Source: Zoroaster sp. YZ-2022
Taxonomy: Eukaryota > Echinodermata > Asteroidea > Forcipulatida > Zoroasteridae
Length of the DNA: 64,000 bases
Reading direction: 5' to 3'
Assembly (NCBI GenBank): GCA_029582265.1
Contig: CM055837.1
Location: 15,146,777-15,210,776 of the forward strand
Below, in pieces: positions 26,786-33,804 of the stretch. Within the stretch, counting starts at the first letter, position 1; each line of letters starts with the position of its first letter. The notes under the pieces were generated by a model. The model saw only the letters and a program-made list of their open reading frames with translations, was not told the DNA's origin and did no database searches. The position numbers were made by a program, and so were the translations under genes.

Positions 26786-29700
26786 CAATAATACTTGTGA
26801 GCTTACTGCATTACAACATAGATTTGAAATGTCTACGTAAATTTTGCTAGGGATATTTCACCCCAACACTGTTGTGAACAGCGCTGGGGTGAAATCTATA
26901 GTTCTGAGCATTTGCTTTGCTTTCCTTTATTGCTTAAATCTTTAAAATCCGGAGGATGACGACATTGTAATTTGTAAAAATCCGAAAAAATCTGGACAAA
27001 TCATGTCACACCCCTGTTGAATCCTGGGAAGTTCCGGTTTGTTTTCGCACTGCGCTAGATAACACGATTGTGATCACGGATCTGGTATGAAACAAACAGG
27101 CTCATGAAGTCACCTACCCTGAGAACCTCCGTCTTGCAGAAGGCAACAGCTTCTCCCTGCTTCCCCGGTGGGAAGGCGCTCTGAAACGCTGCTCTCGCAG
27201 ACAGGGCTGCCGGGGCGTAGGTGTCACACTGCGAGAGTAGCCAACAGCCCATCAGGGCTCGGAGCTGGGGGGCCAAGTTACGACGAACTCGTAAGATGAG
27301 CTGCTCAAAAGCCTGCTGCGTCGCCTCCCGGACTCTCTTATCATGGTCCTGATCATTGGGGGGGGGGGGGGGGGGAAACAAGAATGACAATTTGTATCAA
27401 GGGTGTGATTTGGCAAAAGTAAAAAATCCTGAAAAATGGGTAGTGGGCCTGGGTCTCCCTTTGGTCTAGAGGACAAAGCCCCCTGAACCTCTTGGATGTT
27501 TAATTTTGGAGGATTTACTGACTCTCTACATCCCCACAAACAAGAAACTGTATGAGTAAGGTATAGGACTGGCAATTTAAAAATGATTGAAATTTAATGT
27601 AAAACTTACTCAGTGTTAGGGAGGAAGGGTAGTGGGTAGTGGGCCTGGGTCCTCCTTTGGTCTAGAGGACAAAGCCCCCTGAACCTCGTGGGAGGTTCAG
27701 GGATTTACAGACTCCTGGGATTTACAGACTCCCCACAAACAAGAAACTACAGGTTTGGACACAATACAGGCTACTTCTTTCTTTCCTTAGTGGTTACTTC
27801 TCTTCTTTCAAGAAAAGTTTGAGGCAGAGGGATATTTGTAAAAAAATCCTGAAATCAGGAAAAATCCTTGAGAAATTACAAACCTGTTGTATTGATGAGC
27901 AACTCCTGAACTGCAATCAAGTCAATTCTGAGCGACGAATAACCTACTGAGTATTGGCACAGGGCATTAGCATATCACTGGTTAGCATAGGATTGAATCT
28001 ATTTTCATTCAAGAGTAAACGATTATCGGGAAAGAATTTATAGACTAATATGCTGCCCATTTCACTGGTACCAATGTTTTGCATCAAGCATTTCTTTCCT
28101 ACGCTGTCCAGTGTTTCTTCAACCAGTGATTGATGAAATGCCAGTGTACCAAATATTCAAGAATGTGTGCGACGTGTGTGCGCCTTATAAATGCTGTTAT
28201 TATTATTATTGTTAAAACAGTGGTCGATGGATTAAAATTTGTAAATTATTGGTTGATCAAAAATTTTGAATTATAATGGAAAATTATAAAATATAAACAA
28301 TTTTTAGTTCTAATGCGAAACTTATTTCATGTTCAGTTAGTGATGGCATTAACTTCATAAGGTGCCGTCACAAAAAAGTTAAATAAATTCTTCTGTTTTG
28401 ATTTTGGAAAAAATACTCTTTCCTAAATTCTGCCTATGTGAAAGCCATACAACATACCTTCCTTTTAACCCTAGCAGTCAAAAATCCATCAACTCCAACA
28501 GCTGGTTGTGTTGTATTTGGATAGACTCAGTACTGATCCACATCATACGAGAACTTCAAACAAATGCTCAACACACTCTAGCATGCATAAACTGCACCAT
28601 AAAGTTAGCGACATACAGACTAGATTCGCCCTGCTGACTACAACTTCAGAAGGTTCAGAAGGTACTGTATAGCCAAGCCAGGTACACTTTGCGTGAGGCT
28701 GTTGTCCCAATTTCCAACAGTGGTAGTGTGTCTGAATGGTGTTAGATATTGGTGGATTCAGGAAGGCTCTTAGCCAAAAATAGCTGGGGTTAGGGCCTCC
28801 TTAACCCTAACCCCCAAGACATTTTCACTAGAAACCCTCCTAAATTCACCAAAATCAATCAACATGCACGAAAAAGTCACCCAGTTGTTAAACTTAAACC
28901 CTTCTACTACTACACGGGTCAAAATCAGTCAAAATCAGTCAAAATGTTGATATACTTGCCAAGGTATAACTAGTGCACTTAAAAGTCAAACACTGTCAAA
29001 CCTTATGTGTAGTAAGTACATTTACAGGTCAAAATGAGTTGACCGTTTTTGACTAGTAAAAGCACGATCAGAGCATATTGATCGAAACGTCGAGTTGTAA
29101 CCTCCAGTTCTTTTCAGAACTAATTACCACTCAATAGAGAATTTCACATGGTGTCACCGCAATTAGTCCTGGTAAAAGCATTGTCTGGTATTGTTCAGGA
29201 TGGTCAAAATGACGGTCAAAATGACAGTAAAAATCAGTCAAAAATGCCCCTGTGTGCACATTTGGGTCAACAGTCAAAACAGGCAGTTGACTGGTATTGA
29301 CCTCTATAGCTACTTTCCACTGAAGTGCAGCTATGGTAGGAGGGTTAATGGAATTGGTACAATGGCAAATGCAAAGCATCCATGGCTTGGCTATACACAG
29401 TCCTGAATCCAACAAAAGCAGCCGGTGGAGTTTGATGGATTTGGTACACATTGGTACAGTAGCAAATGCAAAGCATCCATGGCTTGGCTATACACAGTCC
29501 TGAATCCAACAAAAGCAGCCGGTGGAGTTTGATGGATTTGGTACACATTGGTACAGTAGCAAATGCAAAGCATCCATGGCTTGGCTATACACAGTCCTGA
29601 ATCCAACAAAAGCAGCCGTGGAGTTTGATGGATTTGGTACACATTGGTACAGTAGCAAATGCAAAGCATCCATGGCTTGGCTATACACAGTCCTGAATCC

Positions 29701-32700
29701 AACAAAAGCAGCCGGTGGAGTTTGATGGATTTGGTACACATTGGTACAGTAGCAAATGCAAAGCATCCACGGCTTGGCTATACACAGACCTGAATCCAAC
29801 AAAAGCAGCCGGTGGAGTTTGATGGATTTAGTACACATTGGTAGAGTAGCAAATGCAAAGCATCCATGGCTTGGCTATACACAGTCCTGAATCCAACAAA
29901 AGCAGCCGGTGGAGTTTGGTGGATTTGGTACACATCGCTACATGCTCTATTCGCTGGGCTATACTGTGGAGTACTGAATCCAACAAAAGCAGCCGGTGGA
30001 GTTTGATGGATTTGGTACACATTGGTACAGTAGCAAATGCAAAGCATCCATGGCTTGGCTATACACAGTCCTGAATCCAAAAAAAGCAGCTGGTGGAGTT
30101 TTGATGGATTTGGTACACATCGCTACATGCTCTATTCGCTGGGCTATACTGTGGAGTACTGAATCCAACAAAAGCAGCCGGTGGAGTTTGATGGATTTGG
30201 TACACATTGGTACAGTAGCAAATGCAAAGCATCCATGGCTTGGCTATACACAGTCCTGAATCCAAAAAAAGCAGCTGGTGGAGTTTGATGGATTTGGTAC
30301 ACATGGCTACATGCTCTATTCGCTGGGCTATACTGTGGAGTACTGAATCCAACAAAAGCAGCCGGTGGAGTTTGATGGATTTGGTACACATGGCTACATG
30401 CTCTATTCACTGGGCTATACTGTGGAGTACTGAATCCATCAAAAGCAGCTGGTGGAGTTTGATGGATTTGGTACACATGGCTACATGCTCTATTCGCTGG
30501 GCTATACTGTGGAGTACTGAATCCAACAAAAGCAGCTGGTGGAGTTTGATGGATTTGGTACACATGGCTACATGCTCTATTCACTGGGCTATACTGTGGA
30601 GTACTGAATCCAACAAAAGCAGCTGGTGGAGTTTGATGGATTTGGTACACATGGCTACATGCTCTATTTGCTGGGCTATACTGTGGAGTACTGAATCCAA
30701 CAAAAGCAGCTGGTGGAGTTTGATGGATTTGGTACACATGGCTACATGCTCTATTCACTGGGCTATACATGTACAGTACTAAATCCACCAGAATCAAGCA
30801 AAACCAAGGGGTGGATTTCGATGGACTTGGGGTAGCTAGGGTTAACCCTATTATCAGCATTTTACAAACTTACTGAAGCAAGTCTGCTGTATATTCTTGG
30901 CCAATGTGGTAAAGTTCCCTTGACTGCATCAGCATCCTTCTCCTTGCAAAGTATGCCAAACTCTTGGATAGCCTGAAATAAGAATTAAGTAGACTTCTGG
31001 TTAAAAAAATGACCACTACCGTGAGCATTTTGTGTGGACCCCATGTTTGTCTAAACAAATCGTTGAACTTTTCACAAAGTGACATATTTGTCCACGTAGT
31101 GGTTAAATCGCGTTGGTAAAGTTTTAAAATCGCGGTTTCGATGTCATTTTAATCTCGAAGATCATTAATTTTTACTTTGTTAGAAAGCTGAACTCTCACG
31201 TAACTGTATTCGTTTTGTAGAGGAAAATAACTATAAACGAGTAACAATCTTATAAACCAAACAGTCACTTCGTGAAAACTGCACACGCTGTTGTCAAGTT
31301 TTAACAAAGTGACGTTTCCTGTGCATTAGTATAGGGACACGCGTCAACTTTGTAGAACACACGTGTGGCGTGATCGATTTGTGTCACTTTGTGAAAACTT
31401 AAAACCATAATTGACTTAAATTTTACAAAAACTTCATTACTTTTATCCTGAAAACTAGTTTTCAAGATTAAAACTTGGTGAAATGAAAGATAATAGTCCA
31501 AATTTTGACTAAACTCATGGAGTGTCGTGGCCGAGCGGTCTAGTGCATCGGATTCAAGTTCTGGTGGCATCAGAATGTGGGTTCGAATCCCAGCTTGGCC
31601 GGTCGCGGCACTTGTGTCCTTGAGCAAGACACTTAACCATAATTGCTTTGTCCTTCGGATGGGACGTTAAGCCGTAGTGTACTATAAAACATCAGTGCAC
31701 GTTAAAGAACCCATAATAACACTTATCGTGCAAGAGTAGGGGTTTACCCCTGTGTCTCTGGTATGTATTGATCCCTGGGCCTCATGGAAGAACAGAGGAT
31801 TACTTGTATTATCCACTGAATGAGTTACCCAGGTTAATGAAGGAAGAAATAAACACCCCAACAAACAAACAAACAAACAAAAATTATGATTTTTTAGCAA
31901 TCCGTCACTCGAAATAACAAATTTCCACTGTACATAGTACAGGTATGTACCTTCAGTTTCGTGACAACATCTCTCTTTGTAAGCTTTCTCAAAGCCATGC
32001 GGAAGTCCGACTCCAGCGACGAGTCCTGGTCTGATTCCAGACTCAGTGATTGGGTGGCGGGCACATAACCCAGGTCACCTGACATCGAACCGAAGCCGAT
32101 GAAACCAGATGATGCTGATCCAGTGCTGCCGTCTCTTGTGAGAAGTTCTGCAGCACGTCCGCTACTAGATGGCTGGTGTGGTAAAACAAAATTTGAAAAA
32201 AATTCACACTAAAGAGAAGACAATATTTGTTATTGGAAACATTCATTTCATTTTCAATGCTAAGCTTGGGCGATGTTGATTTTTTTTTATCCACGATATA
32301 TCGGCAAACATATCGCGATTTTCGATTTTGTTTTATTCATGCACGATTGTTTAAGATAATCACAGGTATGTAATCCTCTATGCAAATTCATTTGCATAGT
32401 GTGTATGTGATTTTGAAGTAGTTCGCTTTTGTTTCTCACTTCCGAAAGCTGAGAAGGCTTTCGAGCCGACAACCACAGGTATGCATTCAATTCCCAACAC
32501 TTAATCCATCGGAATAGATTTCTTTGAGTGGCAGTGGATTAAGAGACAAGACTGAGTTCTGGGTCTGGGCCCTGTATGGCGGCTCCTTTGTGATCTGACA
32601 GTCAGCTAACCACTCAAGTAGTTCACTTTTGTTTCTCACTTCTGAAAGCTTGAAAAGACTGGCCTAATTTTGTTTCCATGGTATTTCTGACTTGACTCAC

Positions 32701-33356
32701 AATGGCGATTTTTTTAATCGCGATATATATTGTTTAAATTGTGATTTGCCGATATGTCGATAACTTGAAAAGGTTCTCGATATCGTAATCGAATAAAAAA
32801 AGGTATTGCGATATATTCGATATTATCGTGTTATCGCCCAAGCTTATTCAATGCTCTAGTTTTCAAGAAATGCATCATAAACCTAACGTGTGCTCACGTT
32901 TTTTTGAGAAAATTACAAAAACTACTTCATTTTTTTTATACCTCATGTTTTTTGTTTTTGTGTTTTACAAAAAAATTGCCAGACACCAACTTTTTAAAGT
33001 TCAACATTTTTTATAACCGTTCTTTTTTCTCTATATTAAGATGAATGCACTTTAGACAAAATCATATTTCAGGATGATTGATAATTACTTCAGTGTCAAC
33101 TTTATCAAATTCTGATTATTTATTTCTTATTTCCACTGGGCCCATTTACTAGTGATAAACACTTGGGTGGGGGTGGGGGTAGGGGGTGGGGGTGGGGTGA
33201 GGTGGGGGTGGGGGTGGGGGTGGGGTGGGGAGGGGGAGGGGCCGTTATAGTCAGGCATGTCAGGGACGTTATGGCGATGGGGCATAATGACTAGAATTTA
33301 AAGCGAGTGCGTACCCGTGTGTTGCCCTTCGTACGTTGTTTCTGTTTGCTTGCCAT
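8599..33356 (-). CDS. LTN1: Listerin E3 ubiquitin-protein ligase, N-terminal half (12 exons, runs off the left edge)
   Basis: Listerin ubiquitylates incomplete nascent chains on stalled, split 60S ribosomes in the cytosolic ribosome quality control complex, together with NEMF. Coding exons on the minus strand: 33356-33315, 32172-31951, 30972-30874, 27348-27118, 24691-24639, 23525-23345, 22473-22300, 21174-20984, 15188-15035, 14360-13422, 10525-10345, 8756-8599. They sum to 2625 nt, 875 codons, with every phase closing. Diagnostic stretches match the vertebrate protein as I know it: KQRTKG near the start, SGRAAELL and GFIGFGS in exon 2, [11 protein letters not shown] and QCDTY in exon 4, LSDP in exon 5, SFICDVA in exon 12. 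The N-terminal region is a HEAT/ARM-type helical repeat solenoid. The remaining ~900 residues including the C-terminal RING are not in the window; no further exon was recognised in 1-8598. Introns reach 5.8 kb and are full of transposons. The start ATG at 33356 was chosen because it opens the conserved basic N-terminus and ends exactly at a GT donor. Confidence 0.93.
8934..9290 (+). mobile_element. SINE-A copy
   Basis: Head GGTCGAGCGGTTTAG and GGTTCGAATCC, body, then GAGCATCAGACTTGGTGGAT and an (ATT)n tail. Confidence 0.8.
9482..10015. mobile_element. TTAA MITE family P3, copy without satellite
   Basis: TTAA 9482-9485 and 10012-10015. Left end CCCTAACTCCCTAGGCCC present once, so it is the unexpanded form of the 3575-4723 element. 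Interior AATCCTCCAAAATCC words repeated. Confidence 0.85.
10345..10525 (-). CDS. LTN1: LTN1 coding exon 11 (residues 763-822)
   Basis: Acceptor TTTTCTTCAG, donor GATG|GTAAGG. The motifs [18 protein letters not shown] and [10 protein letters not shown] align with the vertebrate WLKGDILGEKLVNLAD and the W-LL-LVLS segment. One base carries over to exon 12. Confidence 0.93.
10600..10880. repeat. Dispersed repeat with CTCACTTAGCGA words
   Basis: Three spaced copies of CTCACTTAGCGA(T/C)AG and paired GAACC words; the right part reads CACATGGTGTTACCGCAAA, related to the 7270-7612 family. Confidence 0.5.
10934..11397. mobile_element. TTAA MITE family P8, copy 1
   Basis: TTAA at both ends, CCCTCCTAC / GTAGGAGGG termini. 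GGCCACT/AGTGGCC and CAACAG/CTGTTG-like words repeat inside. Confidence 0.8.
11522..11974. mobile_element. TTAA MITE family P8, copy 2
   Basis: TTAA 11522-11525 and 11971-11974; GGCCACTCC, GTGGCCT and AGTGGCC words throughout. A truncated relative is in ZMPSTE24 intron 2 at 39355-39660. Confidence 0.75.
12191..13272. mobile_element. hAT-like MITE with 8-bp duplication
   Basis: 1082 bp, inverted ends CAGTGTTGGAGCGAAGGCCG / complement ending CCAACACTG. Flanks CTTGACAC (12183-12190) and TTTGACAC (13273-13280) match 7 of 8. Internal AAGGCCAAGGCCGGGACC and ACACGCA words repeat. No transposase. It lies in LTN1 intron 10. Confidence 0.8.
13422..14360 (-). CDS. LTN1: LTN1 coding exon 10, large exon (residues 450-762)
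   Basis: 939 nt, 313 codons, open throughout. Acceptor TTTTTTTCAG, donor AAG|GTAAGC. Conserved islands include LMPFLVQSI near the start, [15 protein letters not shown], and a late [23 protein letters not shown] block matching the vertebrate ALRCCDND/KKVLDD segment. Between them lies a poorly conserved acidic/serine-rich linker (roughly residues 645-690), probably disordered. Confidence 0.95.
14410..14575 (-). mobile_element. SINE-A fragment
   Basis: Only the head-proximal part of SINE-A on the minus strand, from the CCTCACAGGTACCCATTTAT segment to the degenerate B box. Confidence 0.65.
14660..14800 (-). mobile_element. SINE-C copy
   Basis: The minus strand reads GGTGGTCGAGAGGTTAAGAT, B box GGGTTTGAATCCC, then the body. 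A second copy follows at 14878-15019. Confidence 0.7.
14878..15019 (-). mobile_element. SINE-C copy adjoining LTN1 exon 9 donor
   Basis: B box GGTTCGAATCC on the minus strand and the SINE-C body. Its head begins ~15 nt after the GTGAGT donor of exon 9. Confidence 0.75.
15035..15188 (-). CDS. LTN1: LTN1 coding exon 9 (residues 398-449)
   Basis: Acceptor TTTGTATAAG, donor CAG|GTGAGT. One base completes GGG from exon 8; it then reads [20 protein letters not shown] and ECLRYAIS, matching the vertebrate GLS and ECLRF segments. A tRNA-headed SINE starts ~15 nt inside the downstream intron. Confidence 0.92.
15228..15812 (-). mobile_element. SINE-A copy with internal insertion
   Basis: (AAT)n tail at 15228-15245 and tRNA head at 15812 on the minus strand. 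About 220 bp near 15310-15540 do not belong to the SINE. Confidence 0.7.
16103..19848. repeat. 32-bp satellite, about 117 copies, in LTN1 intron 8
   Basis: Unit: TTTGATGGTTTCTTGTCATA then GACCAGTGTACA, period 32 by counting. Almost invariant except one position in TCA[T/C/G]AGA. Spacer-free, so not CRISPR. On the LTN1 transcript the complement would be read, adding ~3.7 kb of repeat RNA to the intron. Confidence 0.97.
19993..20309. mobile_element. TTAA MITE family P1
   Basis: TTAA 19993-19996 and 20306-20309; GTCAAAACCAGTCAA and TTTTGACTG words in both orientations. Confidence 0.85.
20605..20970 (+). mobile_element. SINE-A copy adjoining LTN1 exon 8 donor
   Basis: Full SINE-A with head GGCCGAGTGGTTTAG and (TTA)n tail ending at 20970, 12 nt from the exon 8 donor at 20983-20982. 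It is antisense to LTN1. Confidence 0.85.
20984..21174 (-). CDS. LTN1: LTN1 coding exon 8 (residues 335-397)
   Basis: Acceptor ACCACAG, donor ATGG|GTAAGG, 191 nt. It contains [28 protein letters not shown] and IEFYQEFF, matching the listerin region ending in PYLLPF. The intron begins only 12-13 nt before the (TTA)n tail of a SINE inserted in it. Confidence 0.93.
21315..22101. mobile_element. hAT-like MITE family H1 with duplicated GTATTTCT
   Basis: Left end GGGCTTGGGCGAT, interior full of ATATCG/CGATAT words. The target ACGTATTTCT is repeated at 21305-21314 and 22100-22109. The right terminal ~15 bp are missing. Full copies: 32261-32846, 42364-43892. Confidence 0.75.
22300..22473 (-). CDS. 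LTN1: LTN1 coding exon 7 (residues 277-334)
   Basis: Acceptor TTTACTCAG, donor CCT|GTAAGT, 58 codons, phase 0. It carries the DESDP and ALWESVL motifs, corresponding to DDSDP and ALWEAVL in the vertebrate protein. Confidence 0.93.
22502..23344. other. LTN1 intron 6, no recognised repeat
   Basis: Unremarkable AT-rich intron between exons 6 and 7. No TTAA/CCCT element or SINE head was seen. Confidence 0.5.
23345..23525 (-). CDS. LTN1: LTN1 coding exon 6 (residues 216-276)
   Basis: Acceptor TTTCACAG, donor CAG|GTACTT. The translation includes [21 protein letters not shown] and LPEKEL followed by [12 protein letters not shown], consistent with the listerin helical repeat region. 181 nt restores frame after exon 5. 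Confidence 0.93.
23844..24062. repeat. 108-bp tandem duplication
   Basis: AAAATGGAACTTACTCATGA starts at 23844 and again at 23952; both continue through 'aacaataatt' and 'cttgaatccaagcgtaa' with few differences. Confidence 0.85.
24135..24240. repeat. Fragment related to the 29.3-30.8 kb array
   Basis: TTTGATGGATTCAGTACTCC, CAGTATAACCCAGCGAA and ACCAAATCCATC(T)AACTCC match the B unit of that array in rearranged order. Confidence 0.6.
24344..24540. repeat. Repeat with CAACAAGGTCGTATC words
   Basis: At least five copies of (CA)ACAAGGTCGTA or TACGACCTTGTTG occur in both orientations at irregular spacing. No TTAA or other end was identified. Confidence 0.6.
24639..24691 (-). CDS. LTN1: LTN1 coding exon 5 (residues 199-215)
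   Basis: A 53-nt micro-exon: acceptor TTATTGCAG, donor AA|GTAAGT. The peptide [17 protein letters not shown] aligns with the listerin segment before the next exon. The two leftover bases join the G of exon 6 to give a lysine codon. Confidence 0.88.
24806..25755. mobile_element. A1 composite with internal ~228-bp duplication
   Basis: Ends TTAGGGAAGA / TCTTCCCTAA enclosing the A1 arms. GGGCCTATATAATCCC and following ~200 bp occur at ~24890 and ~25118. A fragment of the 7270-type hairpin element is at 25545-25690. Confidence 0.65.
25907..26362. mobile_element. Tc1/mariner-like MITE M1, copy 1
   Basis: Ends TGACATAAAACACAATAAAG and complement, flanked by TA. Nearly palindromic along the whole length, with a central GGACGGAAAAGTGAGGTAAC hairpin. 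In LTN1 intron 4. Confidence 0.85.
26426..26783 (+). mobile_element. tRNA-headed SINE with poly(A) tail (SINE-D)
   Basis: Head GTCGTGGCCGAGCGGTCTAG and GGTTCGAATCC as in SINE-A/B, but a different body (AACAACTGCC..., GGTGCGAGGGGCTGG) and a 26-nt A run at 26758-26783. Confidence 0.7.
27118..27348 (-). CDS. LTN1: LTN1 coding exon 4 (residues 122-198)
   Basis: 77 codons starting [15 protein letters not shown] and containing [12 protein letters not shown] and a PGKQ/FCK segment typical of listerin. Donor AGG|GTAGGT. The acceptor polypyrimidine tract is almost a pure C run (minus strand 27375-27359) followed by AATGATCAG. Confidence 0.93.
27359..27375. repeat. G homopolymer (C tract of LTN1 exon 4 acceptor)
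   Basis: About 17-19 G on the plus strand, lying 10 nt upstream (in transcript sense) of the exon 4 acceptor, so it serves as its pyrimidine tract. Confidence 0.85.
27400..27890 (+). mobile_element. Repeat family R1 copy
   Basis: GTGTGATTTGGCAAAAGTAA, CTTTGGTCTAGAGGACAAAG, CCCCACAAACAAGAAACT and AAATCCTGAAATCAGG in order. Partly duplicated around 27545-27720. Confidence 0.75.
27891..28740. other. LTN1 intron 3 sequence, no clear element
   Basis: AT-rich; a short (TTA)n stretch near 28198 follows TGTGCGCCTTATAAATGC, probably a SINE-A or LINE tail remnant. Confidence 0.4.
28894..29348. mobile_element. TTAA MITE family P1 with nested fragment
   Basis: TTAA 28894-28897 and 29345-29348. GTCAAAATGAGTTGACCG-type words. 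Positions 29066-29170 are an inserted piece of the 7270-type hairpin element. Confidence 0.8.
29349..30848. repeat. Array of interleaved 97-bp (A) and 87-bp (B) units
   Basis: All units share a core AGCAGCCGGTGGAGTTTGAT + GGATTTGGTACACA. A units continue TTGGTACAGTAGCAAATGC; B units continue GGCTACATGCTCTATTCGCT. The order is roughly A-rich at the left, alternating, then six B at the right. The right edge is GTAGCTAGGGTTAA, a TTAA-element end. The long open frames on both strands (186 and 238 codons) arise from the 87-bp period. Confidence 0.9.
30874..30972 (-). CDS. LTN1: LTN1 coding exon 3 (residues 89-121)
   Basis: Acceptor TATTTCAG, donor GTAAGT, 33 codons, phase 0. The translation contains AIQEFGILC and LPHWPRIY, matching the listerin segment that follows exon 2. 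The exon ends ~25 bp from the TTAA boundary of the large repeat array at 29349-30848. Confidence 0.92.
31067..31399. mobile_element. MITE with TTTTCACAAAGTGACA ends
   Basis: Inverted ends TTTTCACAAAGTGACA / TGTCACTTTGTGAAAA. Internal ACAAAGTGAC and ACACGTGTGGCGTG words. Between LTN1 exons 2 and 3. Confidence 0.7.
31515..31880 (+). mobile_element. SINE-B copy (tRNA-headed, different body)
   Basis: Same head as SINE-A (GTCGTGGCCGAGCGGTCTAG, GGTTCGAATCC) and CTTGAGCAAGACACTTAACC. The body then diverges: TCCTTCGGATGGGACGTTAA, TTATCGTGCAAGAGTAGGGG. Tail (AAAC)n. Confidence 0.8.
31951..32172 (-). CDS. LTN1: LTN1 coding exon 2 (residues 15-88)
   Basis: The acceptor is a T-rich tract then CCACACCAG; the donor is AAG|GTACAT; 74 codons, phase 0 at both ends. 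It carries [22 protein letters not shown] and DFRMALRKL, among the best conserved parts of the listerin N-terminus. Confidence 0.93.
32261..32846. mobile_element. hAT-like MITE H1, intact, with TTCAATGC duplication
   Basis: Perfect inverted ends TAAGCTTGGGCGAT / ATCGCCCAAGCTTA, perfect 8-bp duplication TTCAATGC at 32253-32260 and 32847-32854. In LTN1 intron 1. The interior alternates ATATCG words. Confidence 0.92.
33166..33241 (+). repeat. G-rich tract, potential G-quadruplex
   Basis: A run of (GGGGGT)n / (GGGGT)n with more than ten G-runs of 4-5, in LTN1 intron 1, ~75 nt downstream of the exon 1 donor (C-rich in the LTN1 transcript). Confidence 0.85.
33315..33356 (-). CDS. LTN1: LTN1 coding exon 1 (residues 1-14)
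   Basis: ATG in a tcATGG context followed by a short basic peptide [14 protein letters not shown], closely similar to the vertebrate LTN1 N-terminus. It ends in a GTACGC donor, phase 0. At 42 nt it is too short for ordinary ORF detection and was found by homology and phase. Confidence 0.88.
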
Positions 33357-33690
33357 GACAATCCCCTTCAAATTTCTTTCTATTATAAGCACACTGACAG
33401 TATACCACGTAAAGCACAAACCATCAAATGTGAAAGAAAGAAGACGTTTGATTTCACACAATACCAAACAATTTTGTCACTAGATAGAATTTCCTTAATC
33501 TTTTCCTGTCATGTGGGCTGCCATGTTTTATTTTCATTGGTGCTCACTTTCGATCGTTTATTTAGCCGGCAGAGGTACCAGGGAAAATAATCACGTTGCT
33601 CTTGCGCGCGCCCTCAATCGTTTTTAAGTAAAATATTGGCCAGACTGCAATCATCATTTCGCCCGTTTCAGCACAAAATTGGTGTACCAG
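33357..33690. promoter_or_regulatory. Putative bidirectional promoter between LTN1 and ZMPSTE24
   Basis: 334 bp separate the two start codons, so 5' UTRs and promoters of both genes must share or overlap this segment unless distant non-coding first exons exist. No TATA box was seen at a convincing position. A YY1-type match GCCATGTT sits at 33520-33527, an ATCACGTT E-box-like site near 33590, and a short GCGCGCGCCC island near 33604. These motif assignments are weak; the close divergent arrangement is the main evidence. Confidence 0.6.
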
Positions 33691-33804
33691 ATGGAGGTTT
33701 CTGCTAAGGAAGTGTACATGTTTGACCCTCAGACGATATTTCAGTCGATTTTCATTTTCTTCTGGGTGGTGTACGTATGGGAATCTTATTTATCATACAG
33801 GCAG
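33691..33804 (+). CDS. ZMPSTE24: ZMPSTE24 coding exon 1 (residues 1-38)
   Basis: ATG in accagATGG context, then an amphipathic stretch and the first membrane helix ([16 protein letters not shown]). Donor CAG|GTGAGG, phase 0. The position matches human exon 1 in length and hydrophobic pattern. Confidence 0.92.

Noticed and set aside
30144..30860. Long open frames (238 codons minus, 186 codons plus) as repetitive protein genes
   Set aside because: They result from an 87-bp satellite (multiple of 3) and are open on both strands; no splice or start context.
33679..33690. Earlier start of ZMPSTE24 at a TTG
   Set aside because: ATG at 33691 is in good context and fits family length; there is no need for a non-AUG start.
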